The translations under genes and the position numbers were made by a program. The notes beneath the pieces are model-generated. The model saw only the letters and a program-made list of their open reading frames with translations. It made no database searches and was not told the DNA's origin. Below, in pieces: positions 24,120 through 36,100 of a stretch of DNA of 64,000 nucleotides. Position 1 is the first letter of the stretch; each line of letters begins with the position of its first letter. The DNA lies in the NCBI GenBank assembly GCA_019096065.1, contig JAGUCH010000002.1, positions 5,964,501-6,028,500 on the forward strand, in the 5' to 3' direction. The stretch is from Paracyclopina nana (lineage: Eukaryota; Arthropoda; Copepoda; Cyclopoida; Cyclopettidae).

Positions 24120-25947
24120 GATTATCTTGAGTTGGTTCCGCAGCAAGGGACTCAGAGTTTCCATTCGCACTTTCCATTTTTTCCATTGGCAAATCACAAT
24201 GGACTCCAGTTTCTTTACGAAACTCCGTATGGCTTAATTTCAGGTGAATTTGCAGATCATCGTTGCTCTTGAAGTAAGCTTGGCATTGCATGTGATGGCA
24301 TGACCAGCTCTTACCACAATCAATGATGTGTTGATCCAACATCGACGCTCCGAGGAAAAAGGTGCCGCATTTGGAGCATACAATCTTGTACTTTGACACT
24401 TCTTGCAAATGGGAGTCATTGAGATGCTGGACGAAGATATTGGATGGTAAATTCTAAAGATTGAAGCAATAGGGACAAGAGTAACTTCCATACTTTTGCG
24501 TGCAAGCCAGTTCCACTTCCTTTGCTTTAGCAATAAGGTCACAGTCAGCAATTTCAATCTGGTCTTCAGTCCTGAGCTTTACACTGTTATGGTTTTTCAA
24601 TAAGTCTTGATTTGGCATGTGCATTTGGCCATTGCAGTCCATTTCAAGTTCCTCGACATGCTCCATATGGAGCGAATTCAAGGGAGCACTACATTTTGGT
24701 AAGTTTGACGCCGGCTTTAGCTTGCAAATGCTCTCTCTAGACTTAGAGGACTTAGCACCTCTACAACTCCTAAAATGTCGTGCGAACCCCAATTGTCCAG
24801 GTATATACTTCAAGCAAACAGAACAGAATTTGGACGATTGCGAAACTAAGTCGAAATGACGCCTATTCACATGTTGGACAAAGTCGAATGAAAACGTAGT
24901 AATATAGTCGCAAAACTGACACTCATACTTCTTCTCCGACTTTTCCTTTGTCTCTGCTGGAGTTTCTTCGGGTTCACCGCACTCTTGCTTATGCCCATTA
25001 AGTATTTTTCCTTCGGGCAAGTACTTTCCACAGCCTTGGCATTTCTCCCAAGAAATAGCAATTTGGTCAGGATGATCTTGATAGGCATGCTCCGAATACC
25101 CGAAGAAGGTAGGAAAGAATTGGTCGCAAAATTCGCAGTTGAAGTTTTTACAATGAGCTTTCCTCCGTTGTGGAAAATGCAAGCCGCAGCTCTCGCAAGG
25201 CCACCAAAGCTCATAGACTTCTTGGCGATGCACATACCGACAATGTTGGTACAGTTTATGCTCTGCCAAGAATTTGGCTGGGCAAAATGAGCACAGAAGA
25301 CCCGTTTTCCTCTTAAACTCGCAATCCATTTTCGTGTGGTAGTGAAACAGCTTTTTGGGATAAAGCACGTGGCATCTGTAGCAAGTCATCCAAGCATTTT
25401 TCACCTCTTCGGGATGGCAAGACCTGGCATGGTTTAGCGTCTCTTGAATGTTTTCAAAGTGTCTGCTGCAAAATGAGCATTTGGACGTCTCTTTGGTGAC
25501 GGCAATCTTTGATTGGCACTGACAACTGCTGGCGCATTTCGAGCAACTTTGAGGTGCTCTCACCGCAGGAGCCTTTTTGGGAAATCTGCACTTCGCACAC
25601 ATGCCAAGTTGAGGAAAGAACTCTTGGCAAGTGGGACAAACCTGCCACTTTGCCTTGACAAGAGATTGATGCAAAATGGAGGCATGAACAATGAGATCTT
25701 CCAAGGTGGCAAAGGCATCATTGCAAAACTCACATATCCGCATATCCTTCATTTTGGCAAGACATGCTCTCTCGTGGCTCTCAATGATTTCAGGGGCGAA
25801 GTTTCCTTTGCAGGTGAGACACAAAGGCCAAGCCAATTTTATGTTGTCTGGGTGGGCTCTCCGACAATGGACGTAGAGTGGATTGCCCTTTTTGACCGTG
25901 CGAAACTCACGAGGGCAAAATTCGCACTTGATGGTGCGATTCTCCAT
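24120..25947 (-). pseudogene. C2H2 multi-zinc-finger gene, 5' part, with an in-frame stop and transposon truncation
   Basis: From the ATG at 25947 the frame runs 497 codons to a TAG at 24454-24456, then continues in the same frame for ~112 more codons to the transposon edge. The TAG falls between the CPYC pair and the paired histidines of one finger, so it looks like a nonsense mutation rather than a natural end. At least eight modules of the form C-x2-C...H-x4-H followed by W-x2-C-x2-C...H...C are present (CEFCPREF, CEFCNDAF, CSFCSRHF, CSFCPAKF, CEFCDQFF, CQFCDYIT and others). Such arrays usually bind DNA or RNA in the nucleus; the target is unknown. An upstream exon could exist before 25947. 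A truncated but expressed 497-residue protein remains possible. Confidence 0.6.
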
Positions 25948-26765
25948 ATCCCTGTCTGGCTTAGCTTTCTAGGACCAATGTTGCTATACCTATACAGCTT
26001 GAGGCAACAGGTATGTGAATCCAAAGTCGAGGCAGCGCACACCGCACAGGCTCACGCACTTAGCTAAGTCCTGACTCCTGAGGAGCGCTTCACGTTTAGC
26101 AGACTCAGGCTGCTTTTACGGCAGCCAGCTTAGAGACTTTTGAAACATTACTACGGATGTGCGCGCATCATCTTCGACTTCGCGCGCGCGCATGTACGAA
26201 CCACTAGAACACGAGCAGCAAGTATGACTCAGAGCATGATCATGAACGAGCAAGGGCTCGATCGTGAGAAAAAACTACCCGAATTTAGAACAACGGCTAT
26301 GTGTTGCTAACTGCCAGCGACATAATGTTCCAATGGCTCTCATGGCAATCTCAAGGATAAGAAACGTTAGTTTATATGGGGAGCAAAAGACAGACAAAAT
26401 GCAATAGATGGTGCTGAATTTTTGGTTCTTTGGCGTACGAGTAAGCGTGCGTAGCAATTGAGGCAAAAATAGCGCTTCGAACAAAAAGTAAACAAAAAGT
26501 TTTTTAGAGTTGTAGGCAACAAAATGACAAAGAAAGCTCTCTTTTTGAGCTTGTAACAGTACAATTAATTCTAGGAACATAATGGTACCATTTTGAGCAA
26601 GATTCATGAAAGTCAAGAAATTTTGGATCATTAGTCACATCATATCCAGACCTGAGCATGAAGGATCGAATAAGAAAAAATAGCCTTACTTTTTGCAGCT
26701 CCACTCTGTGTGAGTTCAAAACAAACAAGTTCATCTAGTGTGGGTTCAGTAAAAAGAGCCAGTTT
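25948..26765. other. Intergenic; decayed P450-related duplicate segment at the right
   Basis: 26048-26270 contains a GCGCGCGC run near 26183 and nothing else clear. From about 26500 to 26765 the sequence matches, in inverted orientation, the segment at about 59944-60130 (shared words: CATATCCAGACCTGAGCATG and GTGAGTTCAAAACAAACAAG), which leads into the broken P450 gene. An extra ~75 bp is present in this copy. The match stops at 26765, where the BEL element begins, and resumes at 36510. Confidence 0.6.
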
Positions 26766-26958
26766 TGATCGGGATTTTTGCCAGTAATCCTTACGTTGAC
26801 CTGTTTAAATCCAAGAGAGGATGGCTTGAATGCCAACATATATCGAAATACATAGAAATACAGAAATACAGAAACACGTGTGTTTTATTCAATGGTTAAT
26901 TTGATACTGACTCTTGTTTACATTCTCGCATGACGAAATACACATAAAATCTTATTCA
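26766..26958 (-). repeat. BEL 3' LTR (193 bp)
   Basis: This is a direct repeat of 36317-36509, with no difference seen by eye. It starts TGATCGGGAT and ends CTTATTCA on the plus strand. The stop codon of the second ORF lies inside it (26952-26954). Confidence 0.93.
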
Positions 26959-29924
26959 TTTTCACCCTCCTCCGGGGAACGGGGCTTTGGGAAGCGATCA
27001 GGGAGATGAGCACGCGCTTCTACGACCTCAGCGCGGGCAATGGAGAGGCGATCACCCATGAATTGGGCCTTGAAATGAGGCAATTGTCGTCGTTCTTCAA
27101 CTTCTGCTTGTTTCCACAAGAACATTCCACGCTTCTTGAATCGGTTATAATGATATTCGATCACCATGTTCTTGTTGTGCAGCCTCGAGGTCAGTCGTCC
27201 TAAGGGAGCGGACGCCCAGAATTCTTCCAGCAGCGTTGGGAAAGGCTTTTCTCCATGTTGTGCCGGTCCATGGCCAAGTCGATTGCAGAGCGTACATCGC
27301 TGATGAAGGACGGGACAGACTTGCTCGGTGTGGCCAACTTCGAGGCATTCCACATAGTTGCATTGCAGCAATTGCGGGTCCGTGGGACAATCAGGCGTGG
27401 AGTGGTCCTCCAGACCGCAAACCTGACAACAATGAGGGAACATTTTGCCATGGCCTGCTGCGTCAAACATGTGACGCCGTCGATCGACTAATTCCACCTC
27501 GGTGCCATAGTGCTTGGTCAGGGACTCCTTGGTCATTCTGCTTATCATGTCAGGATTGCGAGACCAACGTCTCACAATCGCGATTGACTTGAAAGCATTG
27601 ATGACCTGGGTTGGCTCAGCAAATTGGGGAACTGTCAGGAAATAAAGTGGCCACGCCTTGTGTTGCCGATAATTACCAGTGGCAGTATCGAAATAAAAGT
27701 CCCTTTCAAACCAATCTCCAAATGGCCTCACTTTTTGCTCCGCTAAGTTAACCGCTGATGACAAAACTGGCCCAATATTGGTACATTGGATGGCAAAACA
27801 GTGCATCATGCGAACGATGTCAGCATTTGCCCCATAAAGTTCGATTTGTGCAGCTCTTAAGGCCATCTGTCGCATCAGGTCGAAAACCAACGCTGCTTCC
27901 CAGACTACGCGGACTTTCATGTCGACCGTCCATTCGCGGAATCTTATTGAATATCTGTGCTCCACGTCCAGATGCTGATTACGGTTACGGCGGCCATTGC
28001 GGGAAAATTGCAGCGGGGCTTGCAATTGCTCAGCGAGAAAATACGGGTCTGTTCGAATTTGATCCCAATCGCGGCCGCAATCGATCTGAGGGTAAGCCAT
28101 TAGGACAAGATTGCGAGCGTCTACCACGGGTTTGATCAAGAAGTTGGATCTTGGGAGGGTGTTGATCAATTTTACCGTGTTTTCGATATCAAACCCAATC
28201 TTGAAAATTCCCCGACTTTGAAAAAGCTTCAAAATTAGTTCAGGGAAGCCGATGCCATTTATGTTCCTACCATCCCATAGAACGTGAATGACTACCACAA
28301 TATTGTTTAGGGACACGAGTGCCACCCCAGCAAACGCATTTACCCAAGTTTCCGAGCAGATTTTTTGCATGTTGACAAGTTCGTCCTTGGTGGGTTCCAG
28401 CAGCTTGACTCCCATCAGTCCAAAGCCATAAACTTCATCGACAAATTGCTTCGTCATCTGTTTGAATAGAGTTTCGCATACTCCCTTAGCCCAGTGGATG
28501 ACATTTGGAGCTCTATCAGGGTCCATTGTTCTAGGTCCGTGACGCATGGTTTGAAGTCTGGCCGCAACCGTGGTGATTGTCAGAAATTCGGGTTTCCAGG
28601 GGCTGTCATCATAATCTATTTGACGGATGTTCCCGCCGGACAAGAAGCAAAACTGGATGGGACAATCGGGATCATGGGCTTCTCCTATAATAAAGCGGGC
28701 GCCATCTACAGCCAATACGCATGCTGCCCCCTGCGCGATTTGTTCTGGTTCAAGGTCTACCCCTAACGCTGCCGCGGTTGATTCGGAGTCTGAGAATAGA
28801 TCGTACTCCTCGAGCCCTATTTGCAATTCTGCATCGCTGTCTAACCTAATACGTTTACTTGACGTTGGAGTTGACGCGCGTGAACTTGGACTCACCGCCA
28901 CCCGTGCGGGTGGATTGGGAGGGGGTGCCATTGATGATGATGGGCCAGCCTCGACCTGCAGCAGTGAGGATTCTGGTGCTGCAGTGTTGATTCCAGGTAC
29001 AGAGTGATCGGCCCTGTCTCGATCAGTTTCCTGGCTGGTTTGCAGAATTTGAAGATCTGTCAGGCCCACGACTTCGATGTTTGCCTGGATAAGTTGCTGT
29101 TGCGCCAATAGCACAACATTCCTATCCAGGACTATAACACCTGAAGTATCCGTCATCGTAGCTCGGTTGGCCGTATTGTAGATCCTTTCGTTTCGTTCAA
29201 TCAAGTTGACAGTTGATCCTTCTGATAGCTCGGCCTTAGTTGGTAGTCGTCCCAGCTCAACGGGCGTATCAGCTGCGACTCGTAGGGCTCCTGCTGTGGG
29301 TGGTTTTATCCTAGCCATGACGTGCCTCATGAAGCTCATAGAGTTTGGATCTTGAGCTGCCAGTAGATGTCCCAAGTCTTGATATGCGACGTCGTTCAGC
29401 CTCTGGGATGCTGCCTCAGCTGCAGCGGCCACCTCTTGACCGGGTTTTCCTAATCGTGGGTCATTATCAAATTTTTTACAGGCTTTTACCCAGAGATCGA
29501 AGATCGCAGGATGGCAAAGCACCATAATCTTGGTCACCGACGCGTCCTCCGCCAGTAAGGAGACTCTCGTGAAGTTGGTTCGTTGCTCGTGGTTCTTGGT
29601 ATTTTTGGCAGCACGGTCCGTTTTTCCTGAACGACGTAGTTGTCTGATATAACTTCGAATAGATCCGGCCACGAATACGTTAGGGCTGGAGTAGAGCTGA
29701 GCTGCGTTGTCGAAGTCTCCGACCTCCAACATACGTTCGAAATCTTCTAAAAAGGCGACCTCCTCCACGGCAAAATGATCGGCGATCCGTGTTCGTTCTG
29801 CGTCAACTATTTGACGAATATCTTCATCGTTGAGGTCTAATCTTGAGGTTTCTGCGGGTGAATTGGGGCTCTTGGGCGCGTTGGGGTCGATTATCACGGA
29901 TTTTCTTCGTCTTTTACCGGCCAT
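26952..29924 (-). CDS. BEL element ORF2: zinc-knuckle protein with possible 3'-5' exonuclease-like region
   Basis: An intact frame of 990 residues from the ATG at 29924 (the frame is open 33 codons further upstream without an ATG). It starts 180 bp after the gag-pol stop. The N-terminal third is helical and charged, with a basic start (MAGKRRRKS) suggestive of nuclear entry. A Ser/Pro-rich linker follows (~residues 340-390). The middle (~540-680) has ALVSLNNIVVVIHVLWDG, then ILKLFQSRGIFKIGFDIENT, then PVVDARNLVLMAY, an order like the DEDD 3'-5' exonuclease fold (WRN/RNase D), but the DxE and later Asp residues seem absent. Near the C-terminus lie three zinc knuckles: CQVCGLEDHSTPDC (CX2CX4HX4C), a CX4CX4HX4C variant and CTLCNRLGHGPAQH. 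No signal peptide or membrane anchor is seen, so it is not an envelope protein. The function is unknown; nucleic-acid binding is likely. Confidence 0.7.
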   Translation of the reverse strand: MAGKRRRKSVIIDPNAPKSPNSPAETSRLDLNDEDIRQIVDAERTRIADHFAVEEVAFLEDFERMLEVGDFDNAAQLYSSPNVFVAGSIRSYIRQLRRSGKTDRAAKNTKNHEQRTNFTRVSLLAEDASVTKIMVLCHPAIFDLWVKACKKFDNDPRLGKPGQEVAAAAEAASQRLNDVAYQDLGHLLAAQDPNSMSFMRHVMARIKPPTAGALRVAADTPVELGRLPTKAELSEGSTVNLIERNERIYNTANRATMTDTSGVIVLDRNVVLLAQQQLIQANIEVVGLTDLQILQTSQETDRDRADHSVPGINTAAPESSLLQVEAGPSSSMAPPPNPPARVAVSPSSRASTPTSSKRIRLDSDAELQIGLEEYDLFSDSESTAAALGVDLEPEQIAQGAACVLAVDGARFIIGEAHDPDCPIQFCFLSGGNIRQIDYDDSPWKPEFLTITTVAARLQTMRHGPRTMDPDRAPNVIHWAKGVCETLFKQMTKQFVDEVYGFGLMGVKLLEPTKDELVNMQKICSETWVNAFAGVALVSLNNIVVVIHVLWDGRNINGIGFPELILKLFQSRGIFKIGFDIENTVKLINTLPRSNFLIKPVVDARNLVLMAYPQIDCGRDWDQIRTDPYFLAEQLQAPLQFSRNGRRNRNQHLDVEHRYSIRFREWTVDMKVRVVWEAALVFDLMRQMALRAAQIELYGANADIVRMMHCFAIQCTNIGPVLSSAVNLAEQKVRPFGDWFERDFYFDTATGNYRQHKAWPLYFLTVPQFAEPTQVINAFKSIAIVRRWSRNPDMISRMTKESLTKHYGTEVELVDRRRHMFDAAGHGKMFPHCCQVCGLEDHSTPDCPTDPQLLQCNYVECLEVGHTEQVCPVLHQRCTLCNRLGHGPAQHGEKPFPTLLEEFWASAPLGRLTSRLHNKNMVIEYHYNRFKKRGMFLWKQAEVEERRQLPHFKAQFMGDRLSIARAEVVEARAHLPDRFPKPRSPEEGENE
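26959..26975 (-). other. Polypurine tract of the BEL element
   Basis: On the minus strand, directly before the 3' LTR, lies GGAGGAGGGTGAAAA, a purine-rich run in the place where plus-strand DNA synthesis is normally primed. It overlaps the last codons of the second ORF. Confidence 0.6.
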
Positions 29925-30104
29925 CTTGGATGATGTGGTTGATCGCCGGAACAGGATATGACGCTCCAACCAGCTAACTTTGTTGTTGATTGGTCGCGAT
30001 TGTGTGTGAGCGGCTACACGCAATTTGATTGGCTGTTGCCATTGGCGGTAATTCGCTACGAGGGTGCCGCGAAACCTCGTTTTCTTTGGCGAGAAACGTA
30101 CTAG

Positions 30105-33100
30105 TCATTGCAATAGTTTCAAGGGTATCAAATTTGACACTGCTTCTACTCGAACTTCGCAGTGGATCTGATCAAGCTTGCGAAGGAAATCCTCTTTTAG
30201 CATACGCTTTTCTTTTGCCTTTTGTAGTAGTGTTTCATATTGGAAAACTTTTACCGAAGCAGTGCGATTGATTCCGGATTTGTCATTTTGGAGTTCTGAG
30301 ATTACTCCCAGTTTCCAGGACCTTCTCTTAGAAAATTGACCTCGATCGCGAATTAATACAAGTTCCCCTTCTTTTAGATTATCCTTGATTTGTGACCAAT
30401 ATGGTCGCATGGCCAATGTGTTGAAGAGTTCTTTGTTCCATTTGTCCCACATTAGATTCAAATACTTTTGTACCTTATGATAGTTTGGTAGTAATCCTTC
30501 TTCTTCAATTAATTGCAGTGATTCTCCCGCTCGTCCAAATAACAAATGATTCGGTGTAAGGATGAATGCGTCGTTTTCGTCATTGCCTGGTACGTATTGT
30601 AGAGGTCTCGAGTTGATCAGTGCTTCGGTGGTGACCATTGCCGTTCTGAAATCTTCCGATCGCCACTCATTACTGCCAGCCTGTTGCGTGAAATGTTTCT
30701 TAAAGGTGCGAACAAAGACCTCAGACAAACCATTGAATTCTGGTGCTCTTGCAGGGGAAAATTCCCAATTGAGCACGCCTTGTCCATCGTACTCGAAATG
30801 TCTGACTTTGTCCCAGTCAATCTTGGCCAACTTGCATCGGAATAACATTTTTGCTGCAGCGACAAAGTTGGTGCCTTGATCGGAGCGTACGAGAGTGGGA
30901 CATCCTCTTCGGGCTACAAAGCGTGTGAAAGCAAGCAGAAATGCGTCCGTAGAGAGGTCAGACACATCTTCTAAATGCAAGGCTTTCGTCTGCTGACACA
31001 CAATTACCAGTACATATCTTTGTTCCGTGTTTTGCCCTCGCCCTCGTTTTATTTCGAACGGACCACAGTAGTCGATACTCACCCGAGAAAACGGTGCCAA
31101 CCTCTCGTCGAACTTTGGGATGTTGCCCATTAACGGTTGACATGGTCGCGCTCGAGTTCTCTGGCATAAAACACAATTTTGGATAACCTGACGCACAATT
31201 TGACGCAACTTTGGGATGAGAAACCGCTTTCTGATAATGGTCATCAAATGTTCGACATTTAGCGTGTGCCCGTACGACAAATGAATTGCGTCTATGTAAT
31301 CTTTAACTGCGACATGTTTTCTGAGCACAATTGGCCTCCTGACCGCAATGTTCAACCATTTAGAATTATCTAGTCTTCCCCTTGCTCGGATGATCAAATC
31401 TTCTGTAATGTACGCGCTTGATTTCTCTAGTTCACTATTTTTGGGCCAGAACTTCTTTTCAATGAAATATTCAAGTTCATGTTTGAAGATCACGCGTTGA
31501 ATCTGGCGAATGGCGATTTTCGTTGCAGTCGTTGGTACATCGCGATGGATAAGTTTTGCAAAAATTCGACACCTTCGCAGTAAAGTTCTACCATTGTCTT
31601 TTTCAGTATCTATCAGCGGCGTTATTGAGAGCAAGTTCCTTGCGGCTTCGACCTGGCAATTGGCTTCCTCGAACAAGAACGCCAACGAAGAGACCTTTTT
31701 GCTTTCTAATTTTGCGTACATGGCCCGGGTTACAATAAACACCGCGTTTTCCCCACTCTCGACAACTACTCTATTTTGCTCGAGAACTTTGAGATCTAAT
31801 CTTTCAGCTATGATGACTGGCTCCCTGATCCTCGCTGGACCATGTCTCCAATTTTCAGATTTCTCAAATTCTTCCAGGGTGACGCTGCGAGTGGCCATAT
31901 CTGCTGGATTTTCTTTGGTGCCTATAAAGCTCCACTGGTCCTGATTGTAATTCTCCAGCATGTCCAAAACTCTCCTCGATACATACGGTTCACTAATTGA
32001 CAATGGCTTGGCGATCCAACGCAAAACTGTGGTTGAGTCACACCAGAAAGTGATGTCTCCAATGGACAACCACCCCGACACTTCTTTAGCTACACGTGTG
32101 GCTAAATGTGCTGCAAGTAACTCTTTTTGGGGGATCGTGCGATAAGCCTTTTTTGTTAATTTTCTCTTACAGGTTACAAAGTGAACCGCGATTTCGCCGA
32201 CGCTGCTAAGTTCTCGAATGTAAACTACAGCAGACAGCATTCTTTGAGAAGCGTCCGAAAACACATGCATAGATCTGATCGAATGCTGCCATTGGGTTAA
32301 TGCTCGCGGAAAAGATATCAAATGCACCTGTTGTAGTTGATGTAGAAAGTCTGCCCATTGCTTTTGGAGTTCCTCATTTTCTATCTTGTCATCCCAATCT
32401 GGCTTTGAGTCCAAAAAACAGACATCTTGGAGAATGAGGCGTCCTTGTAGGGTAATTGGTTCCAAGAATCCAATAGGGTCGAAGCACTGGCCATTAACAC
32501 GAAACACCGATCTTTTTGTTAATGTCACGCAGTCCTCAGCGATCACTAAAGGCTTGTAGCTCATCAGATCGTTTGATGGTAACCAAATGCAACCAAGAGC
32601 CTTGGACGTGCCGTCAAGTGATTCTTCGTCAATTGTCTTCTCCAGTCCGAGTAAGTTTTCATCTACATTGTGGATTAAAGTAGCAGAATTAGTGACTACC
32701 TTGCGCAGTTCCAGGCCCGCTTCTTCACATGCTTGTCGCAGTTGTTGAAACAAGATTGTAAGTTCAGCCTCATCGTTGCTAGATGGCATGACATCGTCCA
32801 TGTACAATGACTGGCGGACGGTTTGGATGAGGTTGGGCTGGTTGATCTCTTTGAAATGCGTATTAAGGCAGTACAAAGTTGCAAAAGGAGCAGCCACATT
32901 TCCAAACGGCCACCTGGTGAATTGGTACGACTCGCCCTGATAGATGATACGATGATACACCTGATCCTCGGGGTGCAAAAGGAATTGCAGATACATCCTT
33001 GCGATGTCTGATGTGAAGGCATATTTGCCGTTTCGAAAATGAATCAAAACGCGCCTTACATCATTTTGCAATTTCGGTCCCGTCAGAATTGCGTCATTTA

Positions 33101-36100
33101 TCGAGGTTCTTGCTGAGCCAAATTTACGTTTGCAATCTGTCACTACTCTCAGCTTCATGGTGGTCGAGTCGCTTTTTGTCACGCCAAAGCAAGGAATATA
33201 GTAGCCCTTATGCCTTTCAGAAGCCTTGACGGGCAAGATGTATTCATTTGCAATCCACTCCTGGAAGCTGGCTTGATATTGCTGCCACACAGCAGGATTC
33301 TTCTGAAGCTCTTTTTCATGATTCGACTGCCATCGTTGCACGGAATTGTAGTTTTGGGGCAGATTTGGTGGCTCGGGAAAATTTGTCCATGGCACCCTGG
33401 TGCCAATATGACCATTTTTCTTGAATAGACCTTGTTTGACGATGTCTTCGGCTTTCTTATCATTAGCGCTGATCATCCGCTTTGGAACAGGCTGCTGATG
33501 CAGTTCGTAGGACCAAATTTGCTCAATCATTTCTTCTTCCGACAAGGCCAAAACTTGGGTTTTTTGATTGCGGTCATTGTAGTTTCCTTTGACCACAGTC
33601 CAACCCAATGGTGTCAATCGTGCCACAGGATCTCCCGGCTCACCCTGTAGATCCGGAACTCTTGATACATGTAAATGCAAACAGTTTAGTCCTAGAAGCA
33701 AACCGCAGGGTTCATTTGGGTAAGTCTGGAATGAGAGGTCCTTTAAATAAGCGTAGTTCTTTTGGAGATATGCAATATCCGGCGGTCTTATCGCTGTATT
33801 TATAATCGGTGCTGTATTGGCGCGAATTGACGACACGACTTTTCCATCGAGTGACCGAACGTAAAACGATGCTTTGCAGTTGTGTAGTACCTCGTTTTTA
33901 GTCATATATCCAATTATTTGTACCTGTGGAACTAGCTTAGCCTTAATGCGTCTCGCTACTTGCTCGTCGATGAAAGATGTTCCCGCGTGATCGTCTAACG
34001 TCGCGTTGATAATAATCGAGTTGGAGAAGTCGCTGCTACCCGAAATTTCAACGGGAACGACGCGGTAAATTGTGCTTTTTAGCATTGATGGCTCACTCAC
34101 AACCGATAAATTAACGGAAACTTTGAAAGAACGGTGCAAGAAAGTTGGGTGTTTATTACCACATGTGTCACACTTGACATTTTGCTTGCAATCACGAGCG
34201 AAGTGCTTATATTCGTAGCATTGCCAGCAGGCTCCGGTCCGATTCATGATTGAGCGTTGTTCTTGCTTCGTTAAATTTTTGAATACGCGACAATTACTTA
34301 GGTGGTGTTTTGCCGTGAAATTTTCGGCATCGCAAAGCGGGCAGCCCGCAAACTTTCCAGTATTGTCGACAATTGCAAAATTGAGTGCGACTTCGTCATC
34401 ACTTTCTGCCTGTTCTTCTTCTTCTCTTTCCTCCACGGGGCTCTGCAGATATTGATCAACGGCCTCTGCAGCAGCCGTAACAGCCATTACCTTGGTAGCA
34501 GCCGAATTCTTATTCTTTAAGGGCAAATCTTCTTGTTGACGTCGAGCCAAGGCGTCCTTGGACTCTTCATTTTCCACATAGGAGCACCAATGATCGAAGT
34601 CATCAATCGTCGGCTCTTCCTTGTCCAGTTTCTTCGTCAACAGGTATAGCTTCCAATGATCCTTTGTGGCTTTGGTCATTCTCACCGTGAAATGAGAGGC
34701 GAGCATTTTTCCAAGTTCTTCGTAGCAGGATTTGTCCACGGTAGCGAGAATATCGAGAGCGGTGAATTTCGCATTTTGCAAGGATCTGGTCTTGTTCATA
34801 TCTATTTCCAAGACGTTAATCCGAGCCCACAAAGCCCCTTTATGAGCCTCAAGGCTCGAGTATTTTTCTTCGAGATCGTTCAAAGCTCTCAAATAGCCAT
34901 CTTTATCAGGATCGTACATTCTTACCGTATTTTTGGCCGGGCCGCTCAAGTGTTCGAGGAGTTCGTAGTATTTTTCGTCCCAATCGTACTTGCTATTTCT
35001 GTGGACTTTATACTCGAAAGTACGCAAAAACTCCTTCATGGCCAGTACGTCAGTGCCATTTACTGTGGGCAAATTTGTCGGCGGCTTTCTTTGCCTTGCG
35101 GACGCTTTGTCCACAAAGTCTGACTCAAGCCAGCCATGTGACCTTTCTAAAATGGTTTGTTTGCGCTTTCGGGTTCCAGCAATGGCCTTCATGGTAGATG
35201 TTTCTTGCAGTATAGCTGAGGTGTCCATTATGCCGGTGTTGTTATTTGTTGACGGCTCGACTGAGTCATTACGCATAGTGCTACTGAAAGCGTTGCTGAA
35301 CCTCACTCTTGGCGAAGTTGGTGGCGGCAAATTCAAATTTGGTAGCAACACCTCGCCCGCCTCCCCGTAGCCAGGCGGGTTGATTGCCAAGGATGACAGG
35401 GAAAGAGTCTGATTTTGCTTGACTGCCAGCTCCTTGCTGTAAAAGTCGATCCAGTGCCTGATGATTTTTGTGTCGGCGGCGGTGAGGCCCAACACGTCTT
35501 GATAATAGGTCTCGGTTTGGTGAATTGCTGCCGTCAACCACTTTTGAACCAGCTTGGACCGGGCCTGATCATGTGCTCGGAGTTTTGCCAGGTTTTCCTT
35601 CTTTGCTTCGGTATCCAATTTGTCAGCGTTTTTCTCGAAAAGCGGTTGACACAGTTTTCGCAGCTGCTCGTATTCGGCCTCCAATTGTTGGGATCGGTCA
35701 TAGGATGAACTGCCTCTTCTTTCCTCGAAGGTCGACTCCCTGGCCAACGCCAATGCCCTGGCAACATCCGTGGCGATTCGGTCATCTTCCGCGTCCATGA
35801 GCTCAGTTCTAATCGCTCGAACTTCTTTGACGTCCCGTACTTTTTCCCGATGACGAGCGCGATTTTCATTTATATATTTTAATCGCCGTTTCTGTGACTT
35901 ACAATCCCTCGCGAATGTTACATATTTCTCGGTCGCGATTTCTAGTTCGTCGTAGGCTTGGTCAACCGTCGCTGCTATCGCGGTCAAATCATCCTGGTCG
36001 GATTCAGGGTTATCGCTGATTTGAAAGAAATCCCTAATCGCCGAGTTGAAACGCGCAAGTATTTTTTGATAGGATGAATGCAATTCCGTGGCCGATTGCT

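Noticed and set aside
27006-29527. Plus-strand frames across the BEL ORF2
   Set aside because: They are mirror frames of the long minus-strand ORF and have no homology of their own.
26952-29924. Second BEL ORF as an envelope gene
   Set aside because: There is no signal peptide, furin-like site or membrane anchor, and the C-terminus has zinc knuckles.
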